DNA of 64,000 nt from Thalassomonas sp. M1454. GTDB taxonomy: Bacteria; Pseudomonadota; Gammaproteobacteria; Enterobacterales; Alteromonadaceae. The position numbers and the translations under genes were made by a program. Shown here one piece after another: positions 7,736 to 16,759 of the stretch (position 1 is the first letter of the stretch; every line of letters begins with the position of its first letter). The stretch spans positions 744,001-808,000 of the forward strand of contig NZ_VKDD01000002.1 of NCBI RefSeq assembly GCF_007097525.1, in the 5' to 3' direction. Under the pieces are notes generated by a model. It saw only the letters and a program-made list of their open reading frames with translations, searched no databases and was not told the origin of the DNA.

Positions 7736-10138
7736 TTAGAATAGAAGCATTTGATCATCACATATTTCATCAAAGCGCTTACCAATGAATGGCAATATGC
7801 CATCAGCCACAGCGCCAAGTTGCCGGTCGATATAAAGTTGATAGTCTATCGGGGCTGTTAAATACTCTATGGTTTGCGGCCCATTCACGGTCATAACGTA
7901 CTCAATCCAGCCCTTGTTTTGATAACGAAGAGGCTTACCTGCTTTTTTGTTTTTATCGTCGGCAAAACGCGCGGCTTGCACATGCGGCGGTACATTTTTT
8001 GTGTATTCAACTAACTTGCGCCTTAAACGTTTTCTATAGACTAATAAATTATCAAATTTACCCGCGAATGTATCGGCCACCATATCTAATACGTATTGCT
8101 CGACAGGCTCTTGATTAAAGACTTTCATGTATAAGGTTTTTTGAAATACTTTAGCTAGCTCAGTCCAATCAGTGCGTACGCTTTCCAACCCTTTAAATAT
8201 TAATTTTTGTTTATCGCCACGCCCTACTAAACCGGCATAACGCTTTTTTGTGCCTACGTCTTGGCCGCGAATAGTAGGCATTAAAAATTGATTAAAATGT
8301 GTTTCAAATTCAATTTCTAAATGACTATCAAGTGCGTACTTGTCTTTCAGCTCTTTATCCCAGCGTTGATTGATGTAATTCATCATCTCTTTACCAATGT
8401 CTTGGCATTCTTGGTCAGATTTGTCAGCGCCAACGCTAACAAAAATGGAATCGGTATCACCATAAATCACGCTATAGCCTTGATCTTCTATCCAGTCTTT
8501 TGTGGTATTAAGCAATTGATGAGAACGTTTGGTTATTGAACCGGACAGCCTTGGATCAAAAAATCGGCAACCAGTTGAGCCTAAGATGCCATAAAAAGAA
8601 TTCATTATAATTTTTATCGCCTGCGATAAGGGGGCATTACGCTGTAATTTGGCTTTATCTCGCTCTGCCCATAATTCATTAATTATCTTAGGTAAGAAGT
8701 GTTTATCTCGAGAAAAGTAAGCGCCATCAAAACCGGGAATTGGTAACATCGCAGCTATAGGCGGTTGTTCGTCACTAGCTTGCAGCTCATACTCTTTAAG
8801 GCCTTCAATCATGCCCATAGGATCAATATTAAAGGTACGTATAATACTCGGGTACAGGCTTTTAAAATCAAGTACTAATACGTTTTTATATAAACCCGGT
8901 TTTGAGTCCATAACAAATCCGCCGGGAGAGACTAAGTCACTTACACCATCACCCATATTAGGGGCCACATAGCCACTACGGTGAAGTTTAGGTAGATATA
9001 AATTAGTAAATGCGGCAACACTGCCACCTACTCTATCAAGCTCTAATCCCGTTAAGGTTGAGCGTAATATGGCAAAATCTAGTAGCTGCGTTTTTTCAAA
9101 TATTAACCAAACTAACCGACAATCTTCTAAGTTATACTTAGCAAGTGCTTGTTTGTCATAGTTAAACTTTCTAACTATTTCAGCCATTCTATTATCGACA
9201 TCTTCGATGACTTTACCCATGCCGAGTAATTCTTGAGCAACATTTTCAAGTGAAAAACTAGCAAAGTTGTAGGTAGCCGATTTTAACAAATCGATGCCAT
9301 CAAGTACTACACGTCCTGGGATCAATATAAAGTTTTGTTCAGGGCTCAGTTTGTTTTGACGCCAATAAGGGCTTGTACCATCACGGCCTATAGCAAATTT
9401 AATGTTGTTAATATCACAACGTTTTTGTAGTAGTTTAAAGTCAAAATTAATGACGTTCCAACCAATAATAATATCGGGGTCGATTTCAATTACATAAGCA
9501 ATAAACTTAAGCAATAAATCAGTTTCATCGTCGACCCATTCAATATAATCATCAGCGTTTTGTTCAGCAGAGCCAATCATAAACACTTTACTTGATGTAT
9601 CTGAATAACAGCCAATTGAAAACAATTCGCCATCCATAGCACATTCAATATCAATAGATAACATAGATAAAGTAGGATGGTATTGGCTGGATTTACATTT
9701 TACGCTATGCAAATGTTGGTAGTTATAGTTTTGTTGTTGATAACCAACATATTCCATAGAGCCGGTAATAAAGCGCTCCATTAAAAAGCGATCTTCAGGG
9801 CGAATATCATCTTCATAGCATTTTATATGTTGTGATTTAAGTATATCGCGTGCTTTGTAAAACAGACTTAGCTTCACAAAATAGAATGCTGAAACTTGTT
9901 TTTGCTTAAATGTTTTAAGCTCTAATACTTTAACTTTGTGGGGAATATTGTTGTTTTCTAAAATTTCTTTAGCTTGTTCAGCTACAGCCGTTTCTACAAA
10001 AAATATCGCTTTTTCGCCATCGACAGTCAGTTTTACTGCGCCATTATTACCTTTTACCCAATAGCTTAATTGCAAGCCTTTACCGGTATCTTGTACCTGA
10101 CGGGTAAGTAAAAAACCTTTTTGTAACGAATTTGACAT
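7736..10138 (-). CDS. polB: DNA polymerase II (family B)
   Basis: A 3'-5' exonuclease-proofreading polymerase used in replication restart and damage tolerance. The 800-residue protein has the DIEC exonuclease I motif near residue 163, the NVINFDF exo II region, polymerase motif A DFKSLYPS, motif B KIIMNSFYG, and motif C YGDTDS. All catalytic aspartates appear intact. Its start lies 80 bases from the divergent dinG start, and a consensus LexA operator is centred between them, so SOS induction is likely, as in E. coli polB. There is no obvious partner downstream. Confidence 0.96.
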   Translation of the reverse strand: MSNSLQKGFLLTRQVQDTGKGLQLSYWVKGNNGAVKLTVDGEKAIFFVETAVAEQAKEILENNNIPHKVKVLELKTFKQKQVSAFYFVKLSLFYKARDILKSQHIKCYEDDIRPEDRFLMERFITGSMEYVGYQQQNYNYQHLHSVKCKSSQYHPTLSMLSIDIECAMDGELFSIGCYSDTSSKVFMIGSAEQNADDYIEWVDDETDLLLKFIAYVIEIDPDIIIGWNVINFDFKLLQKRCDINNIKFAIGRDGTSPYWRQNKLSPEQNFILIPGRVVLDGIDLLKSATYNFASFSLENVAQELLGMGKVIEDVDNRMAEIVRKFNYDKQALAKYNLEDCRLVWLIFEKTQLLDFAILRSTLTGLELDRVGGSVAAFTNLYLPKLHRSGYVAPNMGDGVSDLVSPGGFVMDSKPGLYKNVLVLDFKSLYPSIIRTFNIDPMGMIEGLKEYELQASDEQPPIAAMLPIPGFDGAYFSRDKHFLPKIINELWAERDKAKLQRNAPLSQAIKIIMNSFYGILGSTGCRFFDPRLSGSITKRSHQLLNTTKDWIEDQGYSVIYGDTDSIFVSVGADKSDQECQDIGKEMMNYINQRWDKELKDKYALDSHLEIEFETHFNQFLMPTIRGQDVGTKKRYAGLVGRGDKQKLIFKGLESVRTDWTELAKVFQKTLYMKVFNQEPVEQYVLDMVADTFAGKFDNLLVYRKRLRRKLVEYTKNVPPHVQAARFADDKNKKAGKPLRYQNKGWIEYVMTVNGPQTIEYLTAPIDYQLYIDRQLGAVADGILPFIGKRFDEICDDQMLLF

Positions 10139-10162
10139 TTTCGTTCGATAAACTCAAAAAAA

Positions 10163-10178
10163 CTGTTAGTATATACAG
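10163..10178. promoter_or_regulatory. LexA operator (SOS box) shared by polB and dinG
   Basis: The palindrome ctgttagtatatacag fits CTGT-N8-ACAG and differs little from the E. coli consensus CTGTATATATATACAG. It lies 25 bases upstream of polB and 40 bases upstream of dinG, both SOS genes in E. coli. Confidence 0.88.
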
Positions 10179-10217
10179 TATAGTAAACTACAAGCTTGTT
10201 CATGGAAACAGAAAAAT

Positions 10218-12293
10218 ATGTTGGGTGCAAAAACCAAGGAAATAATTCGTAATGCTTACCGACGGATCGGTGAAAATCTACCTAACTTTGTGCCGCGCAA
10301 AGAACAAGCTTATCTAATAGCCGAAATAGCAAAAACCTTATCTGGTGAATATTCAAAAGAGCGTAAGCAAATTGTTATTGAGGCTGGCACAGGTACTGGT
10401 AAGTCGCTAGCTTATTGTATGGGAGCCATCCCGCTTGCAATGAGTAAACAAAAAAAAGTGGTTATTTCCACGGCAACCGTTGCCTTACAAGAGCAATTAT
10501 ATTTAAAAGACTTACCATTTTTATTATCTAAGTCAGGACTCGATTTCCAATATTGTTTAGTTAAAGGCAGGCAACGCTATGTTTGTAAACAACGTTTAGC
10601 GTTAGCTTGCCATAGTGATGATGAACAAGCCCTACTTTGGCAAGAAAAGCCGAAAGCGTCTGATATAAAACTATTAAAAACCTTAAATGAGAAACTACAG
10701 TCAGGCAAGTGGCAAGGTGATAGAGACTCTTGGCCTAAGCCAATTCCTAATCATGTTTGGCAACACATTCAATCGGATAAACACAGCTGTTTAAAGCATT
10801 TAAGCGACCATACTCATTGCCCGTTTCACAAATCTCGTGAAACCATGGACGTGGCTGATGTTCTTATTGTAAACCATAGCCTTTTATTAGCGGATATAGA
10901 GCTAGGCGGAGGCGTTATTTTATCAGATCCTGATGAGAGCATTTACATTATTGATGAGGCCCATCACTTACCTGACATTGCTCGCGATCACTCTTCTGCA
11001 ATGGCTACCGTAAAAGGAGCCATTGATTGGCTTGGCAAAATATCTGGTACTGCTGATAAAGTAAGTAATTTGTGTAAAAGCCAACGAGCCATTTCGCCGG
11101 CTTTAAAGTTAGCGGATTATAGCCAAGAGATCATCGCTGATTTACAAAAGGTAAATAGCTTTATTGACGCCAACCAAAATGCATTCTTTAGTGAAGATAA
11201 ACAATATCGTTTTGAAAATGGCATTATTGATAAAAATTTAAAAAATTTAGCCGAAGATATCCAGTCTGCCACTAAAAAGGCATTAGCTGAAATAAACAAA
11301 CTTTATAATTTACTCATGGAAGAAGTTAAAGATGGTTCAGTGCAAATGTATCAAGCTGAGCCTTTATTAGCTGAGTCAGGCTTTGAAATTCAACGCCTTG
11401 AAAACCTCGAAAAGATTTGGTTTATGTACGCTAAGGCTGATAACGAAAAAGCAGCGCCGCTTGCCAGGTGGATAGAAAAAACCTCTGGTAAACGTGACGA
11501 TTACTTAGTGTGCGCCTCACCAATAGAAGTTGGCTTTATGCTTGAAGATCATCTTTGGAGCAAATGTGAAGGTGCCGTATTATGTTCCGCGACTTTATGC
11601 GCGTTAAACTCTTTTGATCATTTTCGTAAACAAGCCGGCTTAGGCGCAAATGATGGTACTCAATACGCTAAATTAAACTCACCGTTTAATTATCAAGAAA
11701 ACGCCGTGTTACATATTCCTAAAATGGATTTTGAGCCTAACGTTAGTGATAAGTTTACCGATGAGCTAATTAAAAAATTACCTAAACTACTCAAAAAACA
11801 GCAAGCAAATTTAGTCTTGTTTTCGTCTTACTGGCAAATGGAAACTGTTGCTGAGAAGTTAAGAGATACGAGTAAGTTAGAAATAATGGTACAAGGTGAG
11901 CACTCGCGCCAGCATATTCTTGAACAACATAAGAAATTATGTGACCAAGATAAAACCAGTATAATTTTTGGCAGTCAGAGTTTTTCTGAAGGGTTAGATT
12001 TACCTGGTAAATATTTAACTAACTTGATCATCACCAAATTACCATTTTCAGTACCAACCTCACCAGTCGATCAGGCACAAGCTGAATACATTAAACTAAA
12101 AGGCGGCAATCCTTTTATGTTGTTATCAGTACCTGATGCGTCTAAAAAATTAATTCAATCCTGTGGCCGTCTATTAAGAAACGAAAAAGATACCGGTATG
12201 ATCACAATTTTAGATAGGCGTCTAGTGTCGAAACGCTACGGTAAAAACTTAATTGATTCCTTGCCACCGTTTGCTCGAAATATTGAATATTAA
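10218..12293 (+). CDS. dinG: ATP-dependent DNA helicase DinG
   Basis: An XPD-like 5'-3' helicase that removes R-loops and unwinds DNA ahead of repair or replication. The 691-residue product has Walker A GTGTGKS near residue 60, the four iron-sulfur cysteines in RYVCKQRLALAC and HSCLKHL...HCPF, Walker B DEAH near residue 248, and the C-terminal helicase motif QSCGRLLRNE. The cysteine layout shows the true DinG class with a [4Fe-4S] cluster, not YoaA. The ATG at 10218 is chosen because an earlier ATG (10202) is out of frame. The operator at 10163-10178 predicts LexA control. Confidence 0.95.
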   Translation: MLGAKTKEIIRNAYRRIGENLPNFVPRKEQAYLIAEIAKTLSGEYSKERKQIVIEAGTGTGKSLAYCMGAIPLAMSKQKKVVISTATVALQEQLYLKDLPFLLSKSGLDFQYCLVKGRQRYVCKQRLALACHSDDEQALLWQEKPKASDIKLLKTLNEKLQSGKWQGDRDSWPKPIPNHVWQHIQSDKHSCLKHLSDHTHCPFHKSRETMDVADVLIVNHSLLLADIELGGGVILSDPDESIYIIDEAHHLPDIARDHSSAMATVKGAIDWLGKISGTADKVSNLCKSQRAISPALKLADYSQEIIADLQKVNSFIDANQNAFFSEDKQYRFENGIIDKNLKNLAEDIQSATKKALAEINKLYNLLMEEVKDGSVQMYQAEPLLAESGFEIQRLENLEKIWFMYAKADNEKAAPLARWIEKTSGKRDDYLVCASPIEVGFMLEDHLWSKCEGAVLCSATLCALNSFDHFRKQAGLGANDGTQYAKLNSPFNYQENAVLHIPKMDFEPNVSDKFTDELIKKLPKLLKKQQANLVLFSSYWQMETVAEKLRDTSKLEIMVQGEHSRQHILEQHKKLCDQDKTSIIFGSQSFSEGLDLPGKYLTNLIITKLPFSVPTSPVDQAQAEYIKLKGGNPFMLLSVPDASKKLIQSCGRLLRNEKDTGMITILDRRLVSKRYGKNLIDSLPPFARNIEY

Positions 12294-12300
12294 CTTTACT

Positions 12301-12334
12301 AAGAGTTGCGTTGATTACCTTTAGCAACTCTTTT
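12301..12334 (+). terminator. Rho-independent terminator of dinG
   Basis: Nine-base stem aagagttgc / gcaactctt with a 14-base loop, followed by T's, starting 8 bases after the dinG stop. The gene on the other strand (queE) ends 14 bases further on. Confidence 0.75.
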
Positions 12335-12347
12335 AACAGTAATAAGC

Positions 12348-13019
12348 CTATTCAATACCAATATATTTATGTACTTGGATAGACAAACGCCAGTTGTTTT
12401 CAATACAGGTATCAATAGCTAGCTGTGTTGCACGCTCTTTCTGGCTAATTGGTTGTAAATATACTGGTGTATCAACTATTTTGTGTTGTCCTAAGAGTTG
12501 TTTTAAGTCATCAACATGCTGCTCTGTTGCAATTGGGTGTTTAATTTCATTCGCACGCTGCATTGCTGATGAAAGAATTTCATAGCCGCCACGCATATTT
12601 ACTTTTGGTGATACAGTTACCCAACATTTATCTGTAGTTATAATTTCAAACGTACCCGATGTTTCTATTTGCGTTGAGTAGCCATTACTTTCAAACATCT
12701 CACATAAAGGCGTAAGGTCAACCATACAAGGTTCGCCACCAGTGATAACTATATGTTTGGCTTTAAAACCCTTTTCCTTAATAATTTGTAAAATATGGTC
12801 ACAGCTTAAATTAGTCCATTCGTCTGTTTCTGCACTTTTTTCAAGCACAACATCAGCACTGACTTCACTGTCTAAATTAATTTCCCATGTATGTTTAGTA
12901 TCACACCATGAACATCCTACAGGGCAGCCTTGTAGACGTAAGAAGATTGATGGCTGGCCGGTAAACGAACCTTCGCCCTGGATAGTTTCGAATAATTCAT
13001 TAATTTTATAGTGACTCAT
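12348..13019 (-). CDS. queE: 7-carboxy-7-deazaguanine synthase (radical SAM)
   Basis: Rearranges 6-carboxytetrahydropterin to 7-carboxy-7-deazaguanine in queuosine and deazapurine biosynthesis. The 223-residue protein begins with the substrate loop ETIQGEGSFTGQPS, followed by the radical-SAM cluster motif CPVGCSWC (a C-x3-C-x2-C form), WCDTKHTW, and the glycine-rich VITGGEPC for SAM. These are diagnostic for QueE. It is divergent from queC with 78 bases between starts, which suggests a shared regulatory region for two steps of one pathway. queD and queF are not in the window. Confidence 0.95.
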   Translation of the reverse strand: MSHYKINELFETIQGEGSFTGQPSIFLRLQGCPVGCSWCDTKHTWEINLDSEVSADVVLEKSAETDEWTNLSCDHILQIIKEKGFKAKHIVITGGEPCMVDLTPLCEMFESNGYSTQIETSGTFEIITTDKCWVTVSPKVNMRGGYEILSSAMQRANEIKHPIATEQHVDDLKQLLGQHKIVDTPVYLQPISQKERATQLAIDTCIENNWRLSIQVHKYIGIE

Positions 13020-13097
13020 AGTAAATAATCTTTGGATCCGCAGCTAATTCAAGTAAAATTGATAATAATTAACAGTATACCTTAAGAGTGCATAAAA

Positions 13098-13766
13098 ATG
13101 ACTGAAAATATTGCTGAAAAAGTTGTGGTAATTTATTCCGGTGGCATGGATTCATTCACCGTTCTTAACAGAGCCGTAAAAGATGGTAAGCAAGTGTATG
13201 CACTTTCTTTTGATTACGGGCAAAAGCACGTAAAAGAATTAGAGTTTGCTGCAAATGTATGTAAAGAATTAAACATACCTCATAAAATCGTCGACATTAG
13301 TGCCATTAATCAGCTTATTGGTGGTTCGTCTTTAACCGACGATATTGATATCCCTGAAGGCCACTACGAAGAAGAAAGCATGAAATCAACAGTGGTGCCT
13401 AACCGCAATATGATTTTACTTTCTATGGCTGTTGGTTATGCAGTGTCAGTTAATGCGAATCAAGTCTACTATGGCGCACATTCTGGCGATCATGCCATAT
13501 ACCCAGATTGTCGTCCTGAGTTTGTTAAAAAAATGAATGATGTTTGCCAAATTGCTAACTATGAACCCGTTGATATTTACAGTCCGTATTTGAAAGACTC
13601 TAAAATTGATATTTTAACTGATGGCATCAAAATGGGTTTAGACTACAGTAAAAGCTGGACTTGTTATAATGGGCGAGAAAAAGCTTGTGGTAAATGTGGC
13701 GCTTGCCAAGAGCGTTTAGAAGCCTTTGAGAAAAACGGTATTACCGATCCTCTACCTTATGAATAG
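13098..13766 (+). CDS. queC: 7-cyano-7-deazaguanine synthase
   Basis: ATP-dependent conversion of 7-carboxy-7-deazaguanine to preQ0 with ammonia. The 222 residues start with the PP-loop YSGGMDSFT (SGGxDS), contain PNRNMI near residue 100, and end with the zinc-binding cysteine series [15 protein letters not shown]. Length agrees with QueC. It is divergent from queE, and a good terminator follows. No preQ1 riboswitch consensus was recognised in the 78-base gap between the two genes, which is too short for a typical one plus promoters. Confidence 0.96.
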   Translation: MTENIAEKVVVIYSGGMDSFTVLNRAVKDGKQVYALSFDYGQKHVKELEFAANVCKELNIPHKIVDISAINQLIGGSSLTDDIDIPEGHYEEESMKSTVVPNRNMILLSMAVGYAVSVNANQVYYGAHSGDHAIYPDCRPEFVKKMNDVCQIANYEPVDIYSPYLKDSKIDILTDGIKMGLDYSKSWTCYNGREKACGKCGACQERLEAFEKNGITDPLPYE

Positions 13767-13795
13767 CTTCTAGCTAAATTCTAATGCGTAAAACC

Positions 13796-13826
13796 AAAAG
13801 ACCAGATTTAATATCTGGTCTTTTTA
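13796..13826 (+). terminator. Rho-independent terminator of queC
   Basis: Stem aaaagaccagat / atctggtctttt with a 5-base loop and T-run. The A-run on the left makes it a possible bidirectional terminator also serving the acyl-CoA dehydrogenase gene on the minus strand. Confidence 0.88.
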
Positions 13827-13846
13827 TATAATGCTCAATATGTCAG

Positions 13847-15658
13847 TTAAAACATTTCTTCGCTCATCTGCATTAAGCTTTTAGGATCTTCCATCATAGT
13901 TTTAGCAAGCGCCTTGGTACGCGGTAAAATACGCTCAAAATAAAACTCAGCAGTTTTTACTTTACCTTTATAGAAGTCTTTGTCACCCTCGCCTAATGTA
14001 AGCTTTTCATTAGCCGCTTGTGCTTGCATTGCCCAAAAGTATGCCATAGTGATATAACCTGAATACATTAAGTAGTCAGTTGAGGCTGAGCCAACCATAT
14101 CGCGATCTTTTTTACCTTTAAGCATTAAACGAATGGTGTATTGTTGCCACTGTGCAACGACTTTCGCTAATGGCCATACAAACTTATGCATACGCATTTT
14201 TTGATCGTCACCAGAAACGACTGAGTGATCCTTACAAAACACTAATATTTCTTTGGCAAATGAGTTCATTTCTTTTGCTCTGTTTAATAAAACTTTACGT
14301 CCTAATAAATCAAGAGCTTGTATACCTGTAGTACCTTCATAAAGTGTCGAAATACGAGCATCACGATACGTTTGCTCCATGCCCCACTCTTTAATATAAC
14401 CATGGCCGCCAAACACTTGCATGCCATTTGAAGCTGACTCTAAACCAACTTCAGTTAAGAATGCTTTTAAGATTGGAGTTAAGAAACCAAGACGACCATC
14501 GGCTTTAGCTTTTAATTCTTCATCGGTAGATTGCTCTGTATCATCAACTAATTTAGCCACGTAATAAGCCATAGCACGACCACCTTCAGCAAATGCTTTC
14601 TGGGTAAGTAATAAACGGCGAACATCTGGGTGAACAATAATAGGATCTGCAACCTTATCCGGTGCTTTCACGCCAGATAATGAACGCATTGATAAACGCT
14701 CTTTAGCGTATTCAAGTGAGTTTTGATAAGACAGTTCAGAAGCACAAACACCTTGTAGTGCAGTACCTAAGCGCGCGGTATTCATAAAGGTAAACATATA
14801 AGATAAGCCTTTATTTTCTTTACCGATTAAATAGCCTTTGGCGTTATCAAAATTTAATACCGCAGTAGCAGAGGCTTTTATGCCCATTTTGTCTTCGATA
14901 GAGCCGCATACAACGTTATTGCTATCGCCTAAACTACCATCTTCGTTAACTTGTATTTTAGGTACGATAAATAAAGAAATACCGCGAGTGCCTTCTGGCG
15001 CATTAGGTAATCTTGCCAGTACGATATGAACAATATTTTCAGTTAAATCATGCTCACCAGCAGAAATGAATATCTTACTACCTGTGATGTTAAATGAACC
15101 ATCTTCATTTGGCTCTGCTTTGGTTCTTATTTGGCCAAGGTCAGTACCACACTGTGCTTCAGTTAAACACATGGTTCCAGTCCAAGTACCTTCGGTTAGC
15201 TTGGTTAGGTACGTTTGCTTTTGCTCTTCACTACCATGCTCAAGTAAGGTATTCATTGCCCCATGGCTTAATCCAGGATACATACCAAATGACCAGTTAG
15301 CAGTACCTATTAATTCAGATTTCATCAAACCAAGCGATTGCGGTAAACCTTGACCGCCATAAGTTGTAGGATGAGCAAGAGCCTGCCAGCCACCATCAAC
15401 GTATTGTTGATATGCCTCTTTAAAGCCAGTTGGCGTAGTTACAGTGCCGTTATCAAATTTACAGCCTTCTTTATCACCCACTTGGTTTAATGGTAAAAGC
15501 TCATTTTCACAATATTTTGCACATTCGGCTAAGATTGCTTCAACCATATCTGGTGATGCATCTTCATAACTAGGGTATTTTTCGTAATGCTCTTTATAGC
15601 CTAAAACATCATAAGTGATGAATTCGATGTCTTTTAAAGGGGCGATGTACTTTGGCAT
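13847..15658 (-). CDS. Acyl-CoA dehydrogenase, long form (about 600 residues)
   Basis: Flavoenzyme catalysing the first step of fatty acid beta-oxidation, with electrons going to ETF. The 603 residues include an N-terminal helical domain, the FAD segment MCLTEAQCGTDLG near residue 170, the central beta domain, and the C-terminal helical domain with GGHGYIKEWGMEQ and the catalytic glutamate in LYEGTTGIQALD (about residue 430). A further C-terminal extension (about residues 470-600) is typical of the long dehydrogenases found in Pseudomonas as FadE1/FadE2 type, rather than the 815-residue E. coli FadE. A FadR-like operator lies 54 bases upstream, so it is probably repressed without long-chain fatty acids. 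Chain-length specificity cannot be told from the sequence. Confidence 0.93.
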   Translation of the reverse strand: MPKYIAPLKDIEFITYDVLGYKEHYEKYPSYEDASPDMVEAILAECAKYCENELLPLNQVGDKEGCKFDNGTVTTPTGFKEAYQQYVDGGWQALAHPTTYGGQGLPQSLGLMKSELIGTANWSFGMYPGLSHGAMNTLLEHGSEEQKQTYLTKLTEGTWTGTMCLTEAQCGTDLGQIRTKAEPNEDGSFNITGSKIFISAGEHDLTENIVHIVLARLPNAPEGTRGISLFIVPKIQVNEDGSLGDSNNVVCGSIEDKMGIKASATAVLNFDNAKGYLIGKENKGLSYMFTFMNTARLGTALQGVCASELSYQNSLEYAKERLSMRSLSGVKAPDKVADPIIVHPDVRRLLLTQKAFAEGGRAMAYYVAKLVDDTEQSTDEELKAKADGRLGFLTPILKAFLTEVGLESASNGMQVFGGHGYIKEWGMEQTYRDARISTLYEGTTGIQALDLLGRKVLLNRAKEMNSFAKEILVFCKDHSVVSGDDQKMRMHKFVWPLAKVVAQWQQYTIRLMLKGKKDRDMVGSASTDYLMYSGYITMAYFWAMQAQAANEKLTLGEGDKDFYKGKVKTAEFYFERILPRTKALAKTMMEDPKSLMQMSEEMF

Positions 15659-15711
15659 GTCTAACCTTGATTTAATAAATGTAAAACTTGGGTTACAAAC
15701 TATAACAATTT

Positions 15712-15728
15712 AACTGGTCTGACAAGTT
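15712..15728. promoter_or_regulatory. FadR-type operator upstream of the acyl-CoA dehydrogenase
   Basis: The 17-mer aactggtctgacaagtt closely matches the gammaproteobacterial FadR consensus AACTGGTCNGACNTGTT, with an imperfect dyad. It overlaps a possible minus-strand -35 (ttgtca) with a tatagt -10 about 15 bases on. The placement fits repression relieved by long-chain acyl-CoA. Confidence 0.72.
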
Positions 15729-15766
15729 AAATTAAAAATATTTTTAATTACCTTTGGGCAAGACAT

Positions 15767-15791
15767 AAAAAAAGCTGCGAAAGCAGCTTTT
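15767..15791 (-). terminator. Terminator of the exported unknown protein gene
   Basis: Minus strand: aaaagctgctttcgcagctttttttatg, a 7-8 bp GC-rich stem with a tight loop and seven T. It lies about 70 bases after the stop of the 15862-16452 gene. Confidence 0.8.
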
Positions 15792-15861
15792 ATTTAAGTA
15801 AAGTTGTGTCAAATAACCCAATCAGCAGATAAAAAGTTGATTTTACATAATAGTTAAATGG

Positions 15862-16452
15862 TTATTTTTTAGCATCGAGTGCTTGTTGAATTTCTGCGAT
15901 TTCTTCTTTACTGAATGTGCCTTTTGCTAAAATATGTTTAATAGCAGAAACATAGCCATCTTGTTTACTATCAGATTTAATAATAAATTTATGCTTTTCA
16001 GCGCCTTTGTTTGTTGTTTGCCCTTCACTCTTCTCTATTGCAACAACCATTACTTTTTCTTGCTTGCCGTCATCTGAAACCCATTTAAATTCTTTAACTT
16101 CTTTATCATCAGGCAGCTTCAATACAACATCATCACTGTCATGATGTAATTCATTAAGCCCTGTTAATGAATCTAATATAAGCTTTTGATCTTCCTCTGG
16201 TAGTTCTGCTATTGCTTGAGCAAGCTTGTCTTTATCGTGTAAAGCATCTGCTGGAAGCGTGAGCTTGAGTTCTTTATTGTTACTTTCAATATTAACTTGG
16301 GCAGTGTTAGCGTTTAATTTAATGACTCTAACTTCTTGCTCATGCTCTATTTCTTGAGCATTAACATAATTACAAGTTAATGCTAACAATGAAGCAGAGC
16401 AAAGTGATAAACAGCTTTTTTTAATTGGCGAGTGCTTTTTAATCATATTCAT
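15862..16452 (-). CDS. Exported protein of unknown function
   Basis: A 196-residue protein with a signal peptide of about 33 residues (basic MNMIKKHSPIKKS, hydrophobic core, cleavage after VNA). The mature part is highly charged, rich in Glu, Asp and Lys, with no cysteine and no recognisable domain. The hydrophobic core is limited to the signal, so it is predicted to be soluble in the periplasm. The start has the ribosome site agtgga. A perfect 14-base inverted repeat lies 35 bases upstream. I do not recognise the family. Confidence 0.75.
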   Translation of the reverse strand: MNMIKKHSPIKKSCLSLCSASLLALTCNYVNAQEIEHEQEVRVIKLNANTAQVNIESNNKELKLTLPADALHDKDKLAQAIAELPEEDQKLILDSLTGLNELHHDSDDVVLKLPDDKEVKEFKWVSDDGKQEKVMVVAIEKSEGQTTNKGAEKHKFIIKSDSKQDGYVSAIKHILAKGTFSKEEIAEIQQALDAKK

Positions 16453-16486
16453 TTTTATTCCACTTTTAATTATTTTTTCTTTGATA

Positions 16487-16520
16487 AAAATATATTATCT
16501 TTTTCAAGATAATATATTTT
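16487..16520. repeat. Perfect 14-bp inverted repeat
   Basis: Arms aaaatatattatct (16487-16500) and agataatatatttt (16507-16520) are exactly complementary, around the 6-base centre ttttca. It lies 35-68 bases upstream of the exported protein start on the minus strand, where a promoter, operator or 5' leader hairpin would be expected. There is no T-run suited to termination. Confidence 0.7.
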
Positions 16521-16702
16521 ATAACATAGCTTTCATTTTTTAGATATTGAATATGTTTAACACCTAAACTAATTTCTTATCATAGTTACAGTACTGTTTG
16601 CGATGGCATTCCTAACAACCTGTTTAAAATCATTATTGCAATAGAACTCTTATTATTGCTATGAAGCACAAGGCAAGATAAATCTTATAGAAGCTAAGAA
16701 TT

Positions 16703-16732
16703 AAAAAGGCCAAAGATTCTCATCTTTGGCCT
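16703..16732 (-). terminator. Terminator of the subtilase pair
   Basis: Minus strand: aggccaaagatgagaatctttggccttttt, a 10-bp stem (ggccaaagat / atctttggcc) with loop and five T, 28 bases after the protease stop. Confidence 0.88.
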
Positions 16733-16759
16733 TTGGCTTAGTTTATTTTAAAATAATAA

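Larger units (their letters stand above)
16453..16759. other. Intergenic region with a perfect inverted repeat and the protease terminator
   Basis: Between two minus-strand genes. It contains the 14+14 inverted repeat at 16487-16520 and the terminator at 16703-16732 that ends the subtilase transcript. The remainder (16521-16702) is AT-rich with no open frame carrying a ribosome site, and I see nothing else in it. Confidence 0.55.
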
